Origin: Betaproteobacteria bacterium HGW-Betaproteobacteria-3 | Lineage (GTDB): Bacteria; Pseudomonadota; Gammaproteobacteria; Burkholderiales; Burkholderiaceae_C | Direction of reading: 5' to 3' | Assembly: GCA_002842205.1 (NCBI GenBank) | Contig: PHCI01000002.1 | Coordinates: 62,001-126,000, forward strand | DNA: 64,000 nucleotides | Shown here: positions 51,783-61,268 of the stretch, piece by piece | Position numbering within the stretch: the first letter of the stretch is position 1 | Layout of the letters: the number at the start of each line of letters is the position of its first letter | Program-made: the position numbers and the translations under genes | The notes under the pieces: model-generated | Told to the model about the DNA's origin: nothing | The model's input: only the letters and a program-made list of their open reading frames with translations | The model's database searches: none

Positions 51783-52235
51783 ATGAAACCCGGCGCCTTT
51801 GCAGAAACTGCGGCCACGAGTCTGATCGACCCCTCGCGCTATTCCGACTTCCGGGTTCGGCAGGCCATCCTGGCCCGTCAGACACCCCTGCGGCGCATCG
51901 GAAGCCGCCTGCGCGACAGCATTTACAGCTGGCTCGGGGCCGACCTGCCGCCCGACCATGACATCGCCGACGAACGCCTCGAGGCGATCCGCTCGCACAT
52001 GCTGAACGCGGTGCAGTGTGCCGAAGATCCGGGCGCCGATGCGCACCTGCGCCAGAAGATTTACTTTGCCGTTGACACCACGGCGCTGTGGTATTTGCGG
52101 GCCGACCTCATGAAGGTGCTGAGCGCCTGCCACGGCGAGCGCCTCGCGCGCCAGCAAATCGCCGTGCTTTCCAGCCGTTTCCACGGCGCCTTGCCGCGCG
52201 GACTCAAGGTCCGGGCGAGTCCGCTGGACGCCTGA
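51783..52235 (+). CDS. Hypothetical cytoplasmic protein
   Basis: The protein has 150 residues from ATG 51783; a GTG-type extension upstream is not supported by a ribosome site. It is mostly helical and contains SRYSDFRVRQAILARQTPLR, DERLEAIRSHMLNAVQCAED and YFAVDTTALWYLRADLMKVL. No signal peptide, no membrane segment, no named domain that I recognise. Two Cys (in VQCAED and LSACHGE) are isolated. It is preceded by the dusC hairpin and a palindrome, and convergent with the ligase gene. Confidence 0.72.
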   Translation: MKPGAFAETAATSLIDPSRYSDFRVRQAILARQTPLRRIGSRLRDSIYSWLGADLPPDHDIADERLEAIRSHMLNAVQCAEDPGADAHLRQKIYFAVDTTALWYLRADLMKVLSACHGERLARQQIAVLSSRFHGALPRGLKVRASPLDA

Positions 52236-52273
52236 CGCTGGGCCGCGTCAAACCGCCCGCATCCCCATCCCGG

Positions 52274-53839
52274 TCAACGCGTGGCGAGGGGCGCGGCCCA
52301 GGCCTGACGCAGCTCGCGCTTGAGCAGCTTGCCGCTGGGATTCTTGGGCAGGCTGTCGGCAAACACCACGCGCTTGGGGGCCTTGAAGCCGGCCATATGG
52401 GCGTTGCAGTGCGCCATGACCTGCTCGGCGGTCAGCGTCTGGCCGGTCTTGACCACGACCACGGCCGTCACGGCTTCCACCCACTTGGGGTCTGGCAGGC
52501 CGATCACGGCCACCTCGCTCACCTGCGGCAGGCGGTAGATCATTTCTTCCACCTCGCGGCTGGCCACGTTTTCGCCACCGGTCTTGATCATGTCCTTCTT
52601 GCGGTCGACGACGGTGATGTAGCCCTCGTCGTCAATGGTGGCCAGGTCGCCGCTGTGGAACCAGCCGCCTTCGAACGCTGCCCGGGTGCGCTCGTCGTCG
52701 TGAAAGTAACCCAGCATCAGGTGCGGCGAACGGTGCACGATTTCGCCCACCTCGCCCACGGCCACGTCGCGCATGGCGTCGTCCACCACACGGGTTTCCA
52801 CATTGAGCACGGCCTTGCCGCACGAGCCGGGCTTGCGCAGCTGGTCCTCCGGGGCGAGCATGGTGGCCAGGGGGGCAATCTCGGTCTGGCCGTACAGATT
52901 CCACAACCGGACCCTGGGCAGTCGGGTGGCCAGTTCCTTGAGCACCTCCACCGGCATGATGGACGCCCCGTAATAGCCCTTGGTGAGGCTGGACAGGTCG
53001 GTGGTGTCGAACCGTGGCGAGCGCAGCAGCGCAATCCACACCGTCGGCGGCGCGAAGAAGCTGGTGACGCGGTGCCTGGCGATCAGCGGCAGCAGGTTGT
53101 CGGGCACCGGTTTGGCCGTGATGACGTTGGTGCCGCCCATGTAGATGGCGGGGCCGAAAAAGACGTCGAGCTGCGCGCAGTGGTACAGCGGCAGGGCGTG
53201 CAGCGCCAGGTCGTTGGCGGCGATGCCGGCATCCACCACACAGCTCACGTACTGCCACAGCACGGCGTCGTGCGTGAGCATCGCGCCTTTGGGGGTGGAT
53301 TCGGTGCCGCTGGTGTAGACGATCTGGGCCAGATCGGTGCTGGTCAGGGAGACGTCGGGCAGTGGGGCGGTGCATGCGGCCAGATCGTGAAAGCTGGCCA
53401 TGCCGGGGGCGGGCTCGCTCGGGTCTTCGGAGGGCAGCCAGATGAAGTCCTTCACGGCCGTGTCGAGCGCGGCGGCGGCACGTGCCAGATCGACCAGGCC
53501 GCTGTCGGTGGCCAGTGTTTGCGCACCGGCATGGCGCAGGATGAAGGCCACCTCGTCGGCCTTGAGCATGAAATTGATGGGCACCAGCACTGCACCACGG
53601 CGTGCCAGCGCAAACCGCAGCGCGGCAAAGCCGTGCGAGTTGCGTGCCAGCACCGCGACCCGGTCGCCCTGGGCGATGCCGCGCTGCGCCAGACCGGCCG
53701 CCAGCCGTGTCACCAGCGCGTCGAATTCGGCATAGCTCCACGTGGTGGCGCCGCACAGGATGGCGGGTTTGGCCGGGCTGCGCAACGCGCTGCGGCGCAG
53801 GGCATCGGCAATGGTCTGGCGCCGGACGATCGGGTGCAT
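52274..53839 (-). CDS. Long-chain fatty-acid-CoA ligase (AMP-binding)
   Basis: The protein has 521 residues; AAGGAGACACC precedes ATG 53839. ANL motifs are VYTSGTESTPKGAMLTHDA (P-loop, with ESTP in place of the usual TGxP), LPLYHCAQLDVFFGPAIYMG, LWNLYGQTEIAPLATML (A5), GWFHSGDLATIDDEGYITVV (A7), DRKKDMIKTGGENVASREVE (A8) and the lysine in KNPSGKLLKRELRQ. It is close to the FadD/FadK-like fatty-acid ligases of the order. Its genome neighbours NudC and SDR are not obviously linked to its function. Confidence 0.9.
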   Translation of the reverse strand: MHPIVRRQTIADALRRSALRSPAKPAILCGATTWSYAEFDALVTRLAAGLAQRGIAQGDRVAVLARNSHGFAALRFALARRGAVLVPINFMLKADEVAFILRHAGAQTLATDSGLVDLARAAAALDTAVKDFIWLPSEDPSEPAPGMASFHDLAACTAPLPDVSLTSTDLAQIVYTSGTESTPKGAMLTHDAVLWQYVSCVVDAGIAANDLALHALPLYHCAQLDVFFGPAIYMGGTNVITAKPVPDNLLPLIARHRVTSFFAPPTVWIALLRSPRFDTTDLSSLTKGYYGASIMPVEVLKELATRLPRVRLWNLYGQTEIAPLATMLAPEDQLRKPGSCGKAVLNVETRVVDDAMRDVAVGEVGEIVHRSPHLMLGYFHDDERTRAAFEGGWFHSGDLATIDDEGYITVVDRKKDMIKTGGENVASREVEEMIYRLPQVSEVAVIGLPDPKWVEAVTAVVVVKTGQTLTAEQVMAHCNAHMAGFKAPKRVVFADSLPKNPSGKLLKRELRQAWAAPLATR

Positions 53840-53920
53840 GGTGTCTCCTTCATCAAATGTGCAGGGTGCAAAGTGGCTGCGCCGGGGGACTGGGTCTTGC
53901 AAGTTTGCGCGAATGCGCGT

Positions 53921-54751
53921 TCATGCGGCGCCGGGGCTGTCAGGCAGGTGCGCGCGGATCAGGTGGCTGGCAATCGACAGTCCGATGGGGATTTTTGGCA
54001 CCGGGTCTCCGGGGCCGAACCATCGCGCTTCCGCGATTTCGGACTCGTCGATCTGGATGTCGCCATCGGCATATTCTGCGGTGAAGGCCACCATCAGCGA
54101 GTGTGGGAAAGGCCAGGGCTGACTGCCGAAGTAGCGCAGGTCCCGGACCTTCAGGCCTACCTCCTCAAACACCTCGCGGTGCACCGCCTCCTCGACCGAT
54201 TCGCCCGCCTCCAGAAACCCGGCCAGCGCGGTGAAGAACGGTGCGGGTGAATGGGTGTGGCGGGCCAGCAGGATATGGCGGTCGCGCCGCACCAGCACCA
54301 TCATGGCAGGTGAAATCCGTGGGTAGGCCTGGTGGCCGCAGGACGGGCACCGCATGGAGCGCTCGCCCACCACGTGCTCGGTGGGACTGCCGCAGGCGCC
54401 GCAGAAGCGGTGGGTGCGCGCCCAGTTGGCAATCTGGAACGCCCGCCCCGCCACCGCCAGACGGCCTTCTTCGAGCACGCCAAACAGCGAGCGGAGCTTG
54501 CGAAAAATGAACCCGGGCAGCGGTTCGCGCTCGGTGGGCAGCCATGCGCAGTCGCAATAGCGGCCGTGCAACAGCCCCACCGGATGGCGCGCGTCGCGGG
54601 GCAGGGCGAGCCAGGCCAGGGCATGGCCATCGGGCGGGGCCAGATCGGCTTCGCGCAGAAGCAGTTCGTCGCCGCGAAAGACAAAATGCAGCGCGTCGGT
54701 TTGCGACTGGGGGGTCAGCGCCGGGATGAAAGTCTCAGGTGTCTGGAGCAT
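53921..54751 (-). CDS. nudC: NAD(+) diphosphatase / mRNA decapping hydrolase NudC
   Basis: The protein has 276 residues from ATG 54751. The zinc-binding segment has CGACG and CPSCG (four Cys). The Nudix box GFLEAGESVEEAVHREVFEE then VGL is complete, and SQPWPFPHSLM is the NudC-specific motif for NAD(H) recognition. It hydrolyses NAD(H) to NMN(H) and AMP and removes NAD caps from RNA. The N-terminal domain (about 1-120) is the usual NudC dimerisation part. Confidence 0.95.
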   Translation of the reverse strand: MLQTPETFIPALTPQSQTDALHFVFRGDELLLREADLAPPDGHALAWLALPRDARHPVGLLHGRYCDCAWLPTEREPLPGFIFRKLRSLFGVLEEGRLAVAGRAFQIANWARTHRFCGACGSPTEHVVGERSMRCPSCGHQAYPRISPAMMVLVRRDRHILLARHTHSPAPFFTALAGFLEAGESVEEAVHREVFEEVGLKVRDLRYFGSQPWPFPHSLMVAFTAEYADGDIQIDESEIAEARWFGPGDPVPKIPIGLSIASHLIRAHLPDSPGAA

Positions 54752-54873
54752 GGGCAAGTGGCGGGCACCGCGTGCAGTAAAGTCGGTGGCCGTCAGCAGG
54801 CTACCAGACTTGCCTGTGACTCCACAACCATCCCTGTTCGCCCAAGCGACAGCCCAACGAGGAAGAGCACGAC

Positions 54874-55788
54874 ATGAGTATTGAATTCAAGGATCGCGTG
54901 GCCATTGTGACCGGCGCCGGCGGTGGTTTGGGGCGCCAGCATGCGCTGGGACTGGCGGCGCGTGGCGCGCGGGTGCTGGTCAACGACCTGGGTGGTGCGG
55001 TCAATGGCGCGGGCGGCTCGGTCACGGCGGCGCAGTCGGTGGTGGACGAGATCCGCGCCCTGGGCGGGCAGGCACTGGCCAATGGCGCGTCGGTGACGGA
55101 CGCTGCGGCGGTGCAGGGCATGGTGCAGCAGGCCATCGATGCATGGGGGCGCGTGGACATTCTGGTCAACAACGCCGGCATCCTGCGCGACAAAAGTTTT
55201 GCCAAGATGGATCTGGCCGACTTCCGGCTGGTGATGGAGGTGCACGTGATGGGCGCCGTGCATTGCACCCAGGCGGTCTGGCCGCACATGGTGGCGCAGA
55301 AGTACGGCCGCATCGTGATGACCACCTCGTCTTCCGGGCTGTACGGCAATTTTGGCCAGGCCAACTACGGCGCGGCCAAGATGGCACTGGTGGGACTGAT
55401 GCAGACGCTCTCCATCGAGGGCCTGAAGCACGACATCCGCGTCAACTGCCTGGCCCCCACGGCCGCCACCCGCATGACCGAAGGCCTGATGCCCGAAGAC
55501 GTGCTGCGTGCCCTGCGCCCCGAGGCTGTGGTGCCGGCCATGCTGGTGCTGGCTTCGCAGGACGCGCCCAACCGCACCATCCTTTGCGCCGGAGCCGGCA
55601 CCTTCGAGGCCGCGCACATCACCCTCACACCGGGCCTGCACCTGGGTGTGGACGCCCAGACGCCCGAGCGCCTGGCCGCGCGCCTGGCGGAGGTGGCCGC
55701 GCGATCCGGTGAAACCGTGCCGCAAAGCGGCGGCGAGCAGGGTGCCAACGAGGTCGGCAAGGCGTTCGCACACGGGGCCCGGGCCTGA
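54874..55788 (+). CDS. SDR-family (HSD17B4-type) hydroxyacyl-CoA dehydrogenase
   Basis: The protein has 304 residues. VAIVTGAGGGLGRQHALGLA, RVLVNDLGGAVNGAGGS (the acidic Asp after the second strand favours NAD and matches the peroxisomal multifunctional enzyme type 2 family), DILVNNAGILRDKSFAKMD, TTSSSGLYGNFGQANYGAAK (Ser/Tyr/Lys triad) and LAPTAATRMTEGLMPEDV. This is the (3R)-hydroxyacyl-CoA dehydrogenase branch, with an extension after the SDR core that replaces the hydratase domain. It likely serves fatty acid or steroid-like side-chain oxidation. Confidence 0.88.
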   Translation: MSIEFKDRVAIVTGAGGGLGRQHALGLAARGARVLVNDLGGAVNGAGGSVTAAQSVVDEIRALGGQALANGASVTDAAAVQGMVQQAIDAWGRVDILVNNAGILRDKSFAKMDLADFRLVMEVHVMGAVHCTQAVWPHMVAQKYGRIVMTTSSSGLYGNFGQANYGAAKMALVGLMQTLSIEGLKHDIRVNCLAPTAATRMTEGLMPEDVLRALRPEAVVPAMLVLASQDAPNRTILCAGAGTFEAAHITLTPGLHLGVDAQTPERLAARLAEVAARSGETVPQSGGEQGANEVGKAFAHGARA

Positions 55789-55810
55789 CGTGAATCAAGG
55801 TCGACGGTAA

Positions 55811-55833
55811 GGCTGAGGCGGGGCTTGTCAGCC
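55811..55833. terminator. Weak inverted repeat between the SDR and gshA genes
   Basis: GGCTGA (55811-55816) and TCAGCC (55828-55833) can form a 6-bp stem over 11 bases in the 109-bp gap. There is no T-tract; it could be an ordinary terminator of the SDR gene, but the evidence is thin. Confidence 0.3.
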
Positions 55834-55897
55834 GCGCCGGCGCGTTTCCCACCCGTGTGGTACCTTCGGCCCCAATCACCTCTCTCCCGACCTCACC

Positions 55898-57454
55898 ATG
55901 AGCAGTTTGAAAGCACGCCTTGGCGTCATCCCGGCAGGCACGCTGCAGGGTATGCGCCGGGGCATTGAAAAGGAAAGCCTGCGGGCGCAGGCCAGCGGCG
56001 CGCTGGCCCTGACGCCGCACCCCGCAGCGCTCGGGTCGGCCCTCACGCACCCGCACATCACCACCGATTACAGCGAATCGCAGCTTGAACTGATCACGGG
56101 CGTGCATGCCAGTGTCGAGGCCTGCATCGATGAACTCACCCGGATTCACCAGTTCACTGCGCGCGTGCTCAAAGACCACGGCGACGAAATGATGTGGGTC
56201 TCCAGCATGCCGTGCGGCCTGCCGACCGACGAGACCATTCCGCTGGGCCGCTACGGTTCGTCCAACGTGGGCCGTGCCAAGAGCGTGTACCGCATGGGGC
56301 TGGGTCACCGCTACGGCCGACGCATGCAGACGATTTCCGGCATCCACTACAACTGGTCGCTGCCCGGCGTTTCCAGCGAAGACTACTTTGGCCTGATCCG
56401 GAATTTCCGCCGGCATGCCTTCCTTTTGCTGTATCTGTTCGGCGCCTCACCGGCCGTCTGTGCCAGTTTTGTGGAGGGCCGTCAGCACGCCCTGCAATCC
56501 CTTTCAGAGCACACCATGCACATGCCCCATGGCACGTCGCTGCGCATGGGGCGGCTGGGCTACCAGAGTGATGCGCAGGCATCGCTGGCGGTCAGCTACA
56601 ACAACCTTGAGGGCTACGCAACCTCGTTGCAGGACGCGCTGACGCGGCCATACCCCGCCTATGCCAAACTGGGAATCTTCAACCCTGGCGGCGACTACAA
56701 CCAGTTGGCCACCAGCCTGCTGCAGATCGAAAACGAGTTCTACGGCACGATCCGGCCCAAGCGTGTGATCCAGCCCGGCGAGCGTCCCCTGCACGCGCTT
56801 CGCGAACGTGGGGTGGAGTACATCGAGGTGCGCTGCATGGACCTCGACCCGTTCGTGCCGGTCGGTATCACCGCCGAAACCTGCCGTTTCCTGGATGTGT
56901 TCCTGATGCACTGTCTGCTGGCTGACAGTGCGCTCGACACGCCCGAGGAGATCGCCGCGCTGGCCCGTAACCAGAACCGGGTGGCCGAGCGTGGCCGTGA
57001 GCCCGGGCTCACCCTTGAACGCAACGGTGAGGCGGTGCCGCTGGTCGACTGGGCGGCCCGTTTGCTGGACGATTTGGCGCCGATCGCCGCGGCGCTGGAT
57101 GCCGCGCACGATGGCAATGCCTACCGCGCGGCGGTGCAGGCGGCGGTGCGCTCGCTGCATGATGTGCCGGGGCTGCCCTCCACCCGAGTGCTCGCGGCCA
57201 TCGAGAAGGATGCCGAGACTTCGTTTGCGCGATTCACGCAGACCCAGTCCATGGCGACGCGCGAGCGTCTTCTGGAATTGCCCTGCCCAACCGAGTTGCT
57301 GGCGCACTTTGCAGCACTGTCGCGCGAGTCGGTCGAGGCACAAAAGCGCATTGAATTGGCAGACACCACGCCCTTCGAGATTTACCGCCAGCAATACGTG
57401 TCGCCGGACCGTCTGCAAGTCCATCAACCCGGCCGTGCTGCGCAGGCCGCCTGA
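55898..57454 (+). CDS. gshA: Glutamate-cysteine ligase
   Basis: The protein has 518 residues, the size of proteobacterial Gsh[21 protein letters not shown] (nucleotide-binding Glu), LGSALTHPHITTDYSESQLE, MWVSSMPCGLPTDETIPLGR, YGSSNVGRAKSVYRMGLGHR and ISGIHYNWSLP are the conserved blocks. YIEVRCMDLDPFVPVGIT is also conserved. It catalyses the first step of glutathione synthesis. Glutathione is a cytoplasmic copper buffer, which fits functionally with the cus cluster, although the two are far apart. No gshB is adjacent. Confidence 0.95.
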   Translation: MSSLKARLGVIPAGTLQGMRRGIEKESLRAQASGALALTPHPAALGSALTHPHITTDYSESQLELITGVHASVEACIDELTRIHQFTARVLKDHGDEMMWVSSMPCGLPTDETIPLGRYGSSNVGRAKSVYRMGLGHRYGRRMQTISGIHYNWSLPGVSSEDYFGLIRNFRRHAFLLLYLFGASPAVCASFVEGRQHALQSLSEHTMHMPHGTSLRMGRLGYQSDAQASLAVSYNNLEGYATSLQDALTRPYPAYAKLGIFNPGGDYNQLATSLLQIENEFYGTIRPKRVIQPGERPLHALRERGVEYIEVRCMDLDPFVPVGITAETCRFLDVFLMHCLLADSALDTPEEIAALARNQNRVAERGREPGLTLERNGEAVPLVDWAARLLDDLAPIAAALDAAHDGNAYRAAVQAAVRSLHDVPGLPSTRVLAAIEKDAETSFARFTQTQSMATRERLLELPCPTELLAHFAALSRESVEAQKRIELADTTPFEIYRQQYVSPDRLQVHQPGRAAQAA

Positions 57455-57467
57455 TTTGCCAGCTGCC

Positions 57468-59234
57468 TCAGGCGGGCGGCATGCCCAGCGTGAAACGAAA
57501 GGTTGCGCCTGCCTCGGGCGCTGACTCCGCCCATACGCGACCCCCATGCCGCGCAATGATGCGGTGTACCGTGGCCAGGCCAATTCCGGTACCGGCATAG
57601 TCTCCCGGTGTGTGCAGCCGCTCAAAGGGCCCGAACAGCCTGGCGGCGTGGGCCATGTCGAATCCGGCACCGTTGTCGCGCACGAAATAAACCGCCTCTT
57701 TTTCAGACCCGTCTTCACAGCCCACCTCGATGTGCGCGGCATCGCAGCGGGCGGTGAACTTCCAGGCGTTGCCGATCAGGTTGTCCATGACCTGAAACAG
57801 CAGGTGCGGGTCTGCGACCATTCTCATGTCGGGCTTCACGGTCACAGCCACGCCGCGGTCCGGATCACGTTCGCGCAGGCTGGCCAGCACGGTATGGGTT
57901 ATTTCGGTCAGGTTCAGGTTTTCCCAGCGCAGTGACGAACGCGTGATGCGCGAAAGCGAAAGCAGCGCCTGCGTCAACTCCCCCATGTGTTTTGCGCCGG
58001 CACGGATCCGCGCGAGATAGTGCTTGCCCTGCTCGGCCGTGACCATGGGCTCGAGCAGGTGGCTGAAACCGTCGATGGAGCTCAGGGGTGTGCGAAGGTC
58101 GTGGGCGACGGAATACGAAAACGCCTCGAGTTCCCGGTTGGCGTTTTCCAGCTGTGCGGTCCGGCTCTGCACGCGTTGTTCCAGTTCGGCGTTGAGCCGC
58201 ACAATTTCTGCTTCGGCCTGTTTGCGTTCGGTGATGTCGGTGTGCACGCCCACGTAACGCGATGGTTTGCCGTTCCCGTCCAGAACCACGTCGATGCGGC
58301 TTCGGACCCAATAGGGCGTGCCGTCCTTGCGATAGTGCAATTGCTCCTCATCGGCGCTGCGGTTCTGCGCCACGGCGGCATGGATGCGCGCGACCACCAC
58401 CGGGTCGGTGTCCGGGCCGCGCAGCAAGTCCCCTGGCTGGCGACCGATGACCTCTGCCGGCGTGTAGCCTGTGAGTCGCGTAAACGCGGAGTTGACCCAT
58501 TCAAGACGGTGGTCGGGTCCGCCGATCAGGACGGCCGCGCTGGTGTGTTCGGCCACCAGTGCCAATCGGCGGTTTTCCTCACTGTGGCGCTCGTTGCACA
58601 TCAGCACAAAGCCAAACGTGAGGACGATCCCGGCAACAAAAAACATCAGGAAGGCAATGCCTTGCGCCGGGTTGGACGCCAATGCCGAGCGGTCGGCAGG
58701 CATGTGCGTTGACAGGTAATACAGCGCGCGCACCAGCATCACCGCGCTGCATGCCACAAACACCGATGCGGTCGTGACGGCGCTGGCGTTTCGGCTCTCG
58801 CGCGAACGCAACAGCAGCAGGCCACTGGCGCCCAGCAGGGTGCCGCCAATGAGCGACATGACGACAATACGCCAGCCGATGTGCGGGACCACGAGCACGA
58901 ACCACCCGACCAGCATCGCGTTGAGACCCGCCAGACCATAGGCCCAGCGCACGGGCCGGGGCTGCCCCGTGAATTCCACCAGCGCGTGGTAGTAGAGCGC
59001 GGCGACCAGTCCGATGATGCACGAGCCGATGCCGCCCAGCAGCATGTCGGGCATCGTGCCGCGAAAAAAGTACAAGGTCCAGACGAGAGCCTGCAACAGG
59101 GTGGCCGCGGTCCAGCGCTTGACGCCGGGTATCTTGCCAAGGTAGTCGCGCACGGCGACGAGAAGGCCGAGGCCCATCAAAATCATGCCGACCGCGTTCA
59201 GCACGACGACGGTATGCAAATCCAGATCCAGCAA
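57468..59234 (-). CDS. Membrane sensor histidine kinase with PAS domain
   Basis: The protein has 588 residues from a TTG at 59234 with GGAG upstream. About seven N-terminal membrane helices (1-210) form a sensor module of unknown ligand. Then a PAS/PAC domain (about 225-345: HRLEWVNSAFTRLTGYTPAE, YVGVHTDITERKQAEAEI), a coiled coil, HisKA with the phospho-His in SYSVAHDLRTPLSSIDGF, and HATPase_c (LMDNLIGNAWKF-like VMDNLIGNAWKFTARC, VRDNGAGFDMAHAARLFGPF, GTGIGLATVHRIIARHGGRV). No response regulator gene is adjacent, so it is an orphan kinase. Confidence 0.9.
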   Translation of the reverse strand: MLDLDLHTVVVLNAVGMILMGLGLLVAVRDYLGKIPGVKRWTAATLLQALVWTLYFFRGTMPDMLLGGIGSCIIGLVAALYYHALVEFTGQPRPVRWAYGLAGLNAMLVGWFVLVVPHIGWRIVVMSLIGGTLLGASGLLLLRSRESRNASAVTTASVFVACSAVMLVRALYYLSTHMPADRSALASNPAQGIAFLMFFVAGIVLTFGFVLMCNERHSEENRRLALVAEHTSAAVLIGGPDHRLEWVNSAFTRLTGYTPAEVIGRQPGDLLRGPDTDPVVVARIHAAVAQNRSADEEQLHYRKDGTPYWVRSRIDVVLDGNGKPSRYVGVHTDITERKQAEAEIVRLNAELEQRVQSRTAQLENANRELEAFSYSVAHDLRTPLSSIDGFSHLLEPMVTAEQGKHYLARIRAGAKHMGELTQALLSLSRITRSSLRWENLNLTEITHTVLASLRERDPDRGVAVTVKPDMRMVADPHLLFQVMDNLIGNAWKFTARCDAAHIEVGCEDGSEKEAVYFVRDNGAGFDMAHAARLFGPFERLHTPGDYAGTGIGLATVHRIIARHGGRVWAESAPEAGATFRFTLGMPPA

Positions 59235-59467
59235 GCGTCACTCCAGTCCGATCAATCCTGCATTGTGCAGGCGCTGCCCGTCGACCGTGTGCAATGCGAG
59301 CCATCTGGACCCGCGAATAAACCGGCTTTTCCCGGGCTTCTTTGAATCATTCGGAGTTCCCCCGGCTCACCGGAGCGCTGGTGCAGCTTGATTCCACCCA
59401 GAGGGCGTTGGCGCTCCGTCACGCGCCTTGCCGGCGCGATGGGCGGCGGCCCGCTATGCTGGGGGTC

Positions 59468-60559
59468 ATGAATCCATTGGACGATCCCATCCGGTTTTCA
59501 GTCGACCATGAGGTGCCGTGGCCACGCGACCCGGCCGTTGCGCCAGGCCCCGGCCAGCTGCGTTTTGGTGTGCACCACGATGACCCGCCGCCCTGGAACG
59601 TGCTGCGGGGGCCGGTGCACGCCCGCGGCCCGGTGTCGGGTGTGGTCTGGCGGCAGGGCCAGGAGGTGGCAGCCTGGGGCGAGCCCGACCGTGCCGACCT
59701 GACCTTCAGCGTGGCCAAGACCTGCCTCGCGTTGCTGGCCGGGGTGGCCCAGCTGCGCGGCCTGCTGCCCGATGTGAACGAGCCGGTGGTGGCACGCGTG
59801 CCGGGCATCGGGTTTGATTCCCCGCACAATCGCCGCGTCACCTGGGCGCAGCTGTTGGCGCAGACCAGCGAATGGGAGGGCACCTGCCTGGGCTTGCCCG
59901 ACACGGTGGACCGCTACCGCAAGGTGTCGCACGACCCCAAGCCGACGCAAGGCCGCAAGGGCGATGCGCGCCCGTTGCAGGTGCCAGGGACTTACTGGGA
60001 ATACAACGACGTGCGCATCAACCAGTTGTCGCTGGCGCTGCTGCATCTGTTCGGTGCGCCGCTGCCCGAGGTCTTTCGCGAATCGGTGACCCGGCCGCTG
60101 GGATGCAGCGAGCACTGGCGCTGGGTCGGCTACGACGACGCGTGGCTGGATCTGCCCACGCGCACCGGTCCGCGTCGCGTGCCATCGGTTCCCGGCGGCA
60201 CGCATTGGGGCGCAGGACTGTCGATCAGCGCGCGCGACCAGGCACGCCTGGGCCAGTTGCTGCTGGACGATGGCGTGCATGACGGGCAACACCTGCTGCC
60301 CGAAGGCTGGGTCGGGCACATGCGCCGGCCGTGCGCTCTTGCTCCGTTTTATGGCTGGCTGGTCTGGCTCAACCCCGACGGGCGGGTTTTCCCCGGCGCG
60401 TCAAAGGACAGCCTGTTCATGGTGGGGGCGGGTGGTCATTACGTCTGGGTGGAGCCGGCGCACCAGGCGGTGGTGGTGGTGCGATGGCTGGACACCGCCC
60501 ATGCGCCTGGGTTCATTGCCCGCATGGCAACCGCGCTGGCGGCCACGTCGGTGGCGTAA
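59468..60559 (+). CDS. Serine hydrolase, beta-lactamase fold
   Basis: The protein has 363 residues from ATG 59468; an in-frame extension upstream to 59342 is low-complexity and lacks a ribosome site. SxxK is SVAK (Ser81, Lys84) in LTFSVAKTCLALLAG, and YxN-type WEYNDVRINQLSLALLHL follows. GTHWGAGLSISARDQARLGQ and a HYVWVEPAHQAVVVVR end replace the third motif. No signal peptide is seen, so a cytoplasmic esterase or peptidase is likely. It abuts the convergent DUF938 gene with no space between stop codons. Confidence 0.85.
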   Translation: MNPLDDPIRFSVDHEVPWPRDPAVAPGPGQLRFGVHHDDPPPWNVLRGPVHARGPVSGVVWRQGQEVAAWGEPDRADLTFSVAKTCLALLAGVAQLRGLLPDVNEPVVARVPGIGFDSPHNRRVTWAQLLAQTSEWEGTCLGLPDTVDRYRKVSHDPKPTQGRKGDARPLQVPGTYWEYNDVRINQLSLALLHLFGAPLPEVFRESVTRPLGCSEHWRWVGYDDAWLDLPTRTGPRRVPSVPGGTHWGAGLSISARDQARLGQLLLDDGVHDGQHLLPEGWVGHMRRPCALAPFYGWLVWLNPDGRVFPGASKDSLFMVGAGGHYVWVEPAHQAVVVVRWLDTAHAPGFIARMATALAATSVA

Positions 60560-61165
60560 TCAGCCGCGCCCGAACACCAGCATCAGATTGTTGGCGGGCA
60601 TGGCGATGCGCTCGCGCAGGACCAGGCCGGCCTCGGCTGCCGTGGCGACGACGTCTTCGCGACGCCGCAGGCCCCAGCTTGGGTCGCGCTGGCGCAGGCT
60701 TTCGTCAAACGCCAGATTGCCGGTGGCGGTGGGAACTTCGTCTTCAAGATAGGGCCCGTAGGTGATCAGCAGGCCCTGGGGTGCGAGATGGCGCGCGGCA
60801 CCCTGCATCAGCCCTGCGCAGGTGGCCCATGGCGAAATGTGCAGCATGTTGGCGCAATAGATGGCGTCAAACGTGGTCGCGCCGAACGGCCAGGGTGCGG
60901 CGGTGACGTCCAGCACCCTGGGCGGCAACACCCCGGTCGCACCGGCCTCGGCGCACCAGGCGGTGACCGACTCAAAACCCTCGTCGTTGCGGTCGGTGGG
61001 CTGCCAGGTCCACCCCGGCAGGCCTGCGGCGAACCAGGCGGCGTGCTGGCCGGTGCCACTGGCAATTTCAAGGGCGGTACCGCGTGCGGGCAGTAGGCGC
61101 TGAAGCACTTCCAGGATGGGTTGCTTGTTGCGGTCGGCGGGGGGACTGAACTGGGTGGCGGACAT
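60560..61165 (-). CDS. DUF938 SAM-dependent methyltransferase
   Basis: The protein has 201 residues from ATG 61165. DUF938 features are FSPPADRNKQPILEVLQRLL (the conserved SPAxxRNxxPIL start), TALEIASGTGQHAAWFAAGL (motif I), WQPTDRNDEGFESV, FDAIYCANMLHISPWATCAG and LLITYGPYLEDEVPTATGN. The target is unknown. Its stop codon touches the convergent serine hydrolase's stop. Confidence 0.9.
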   Translation of the reverse strand: MSATQFSPPADRNKQPILEVLQRLLPARGTALEIASGTGQHAAWFAAGLPGWTWQPTDRNDEGFESVTAWCAEAGATGVLPPRVLDVTAAPWPFGATTFDAIYCANMLHISPWATCAGLMQGAARHLAPQGLLITYGPYLEDEVPTATGNLAFDESLRQRDPSWGLRRREDVVATAAEAGLVLRERIAMPANNLMLVFGRG

Positions 61166-61268
61166 GGCGCGATGGTATGTCGAAAGGCGCGAACCTGCCG
61201 AACGCGCCGCGCGCGGCACAATCCTGCCTTCCCGTCCCCGATTTCTGCGCACAAGGAAAGAACCCCGC

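Noticed and set aside
52434-53902. Loss of function of the third ligase because its P-loop reads SGTESTPKG
   Set aside because: The ESTP variant is common in active fatty-acid-CoA ligases of this group and all other motifs are intact.
52088-54250. A 720-codon open frame on the plus strand opposite the ligase and nudC genes
   Set aside because: It is the shadow of GC-rich genes: composition is His/Gly/Arg/Gln-rich with no domain, no ribosome site, and the opposite strand carries clear ANL and Nudix motifs.
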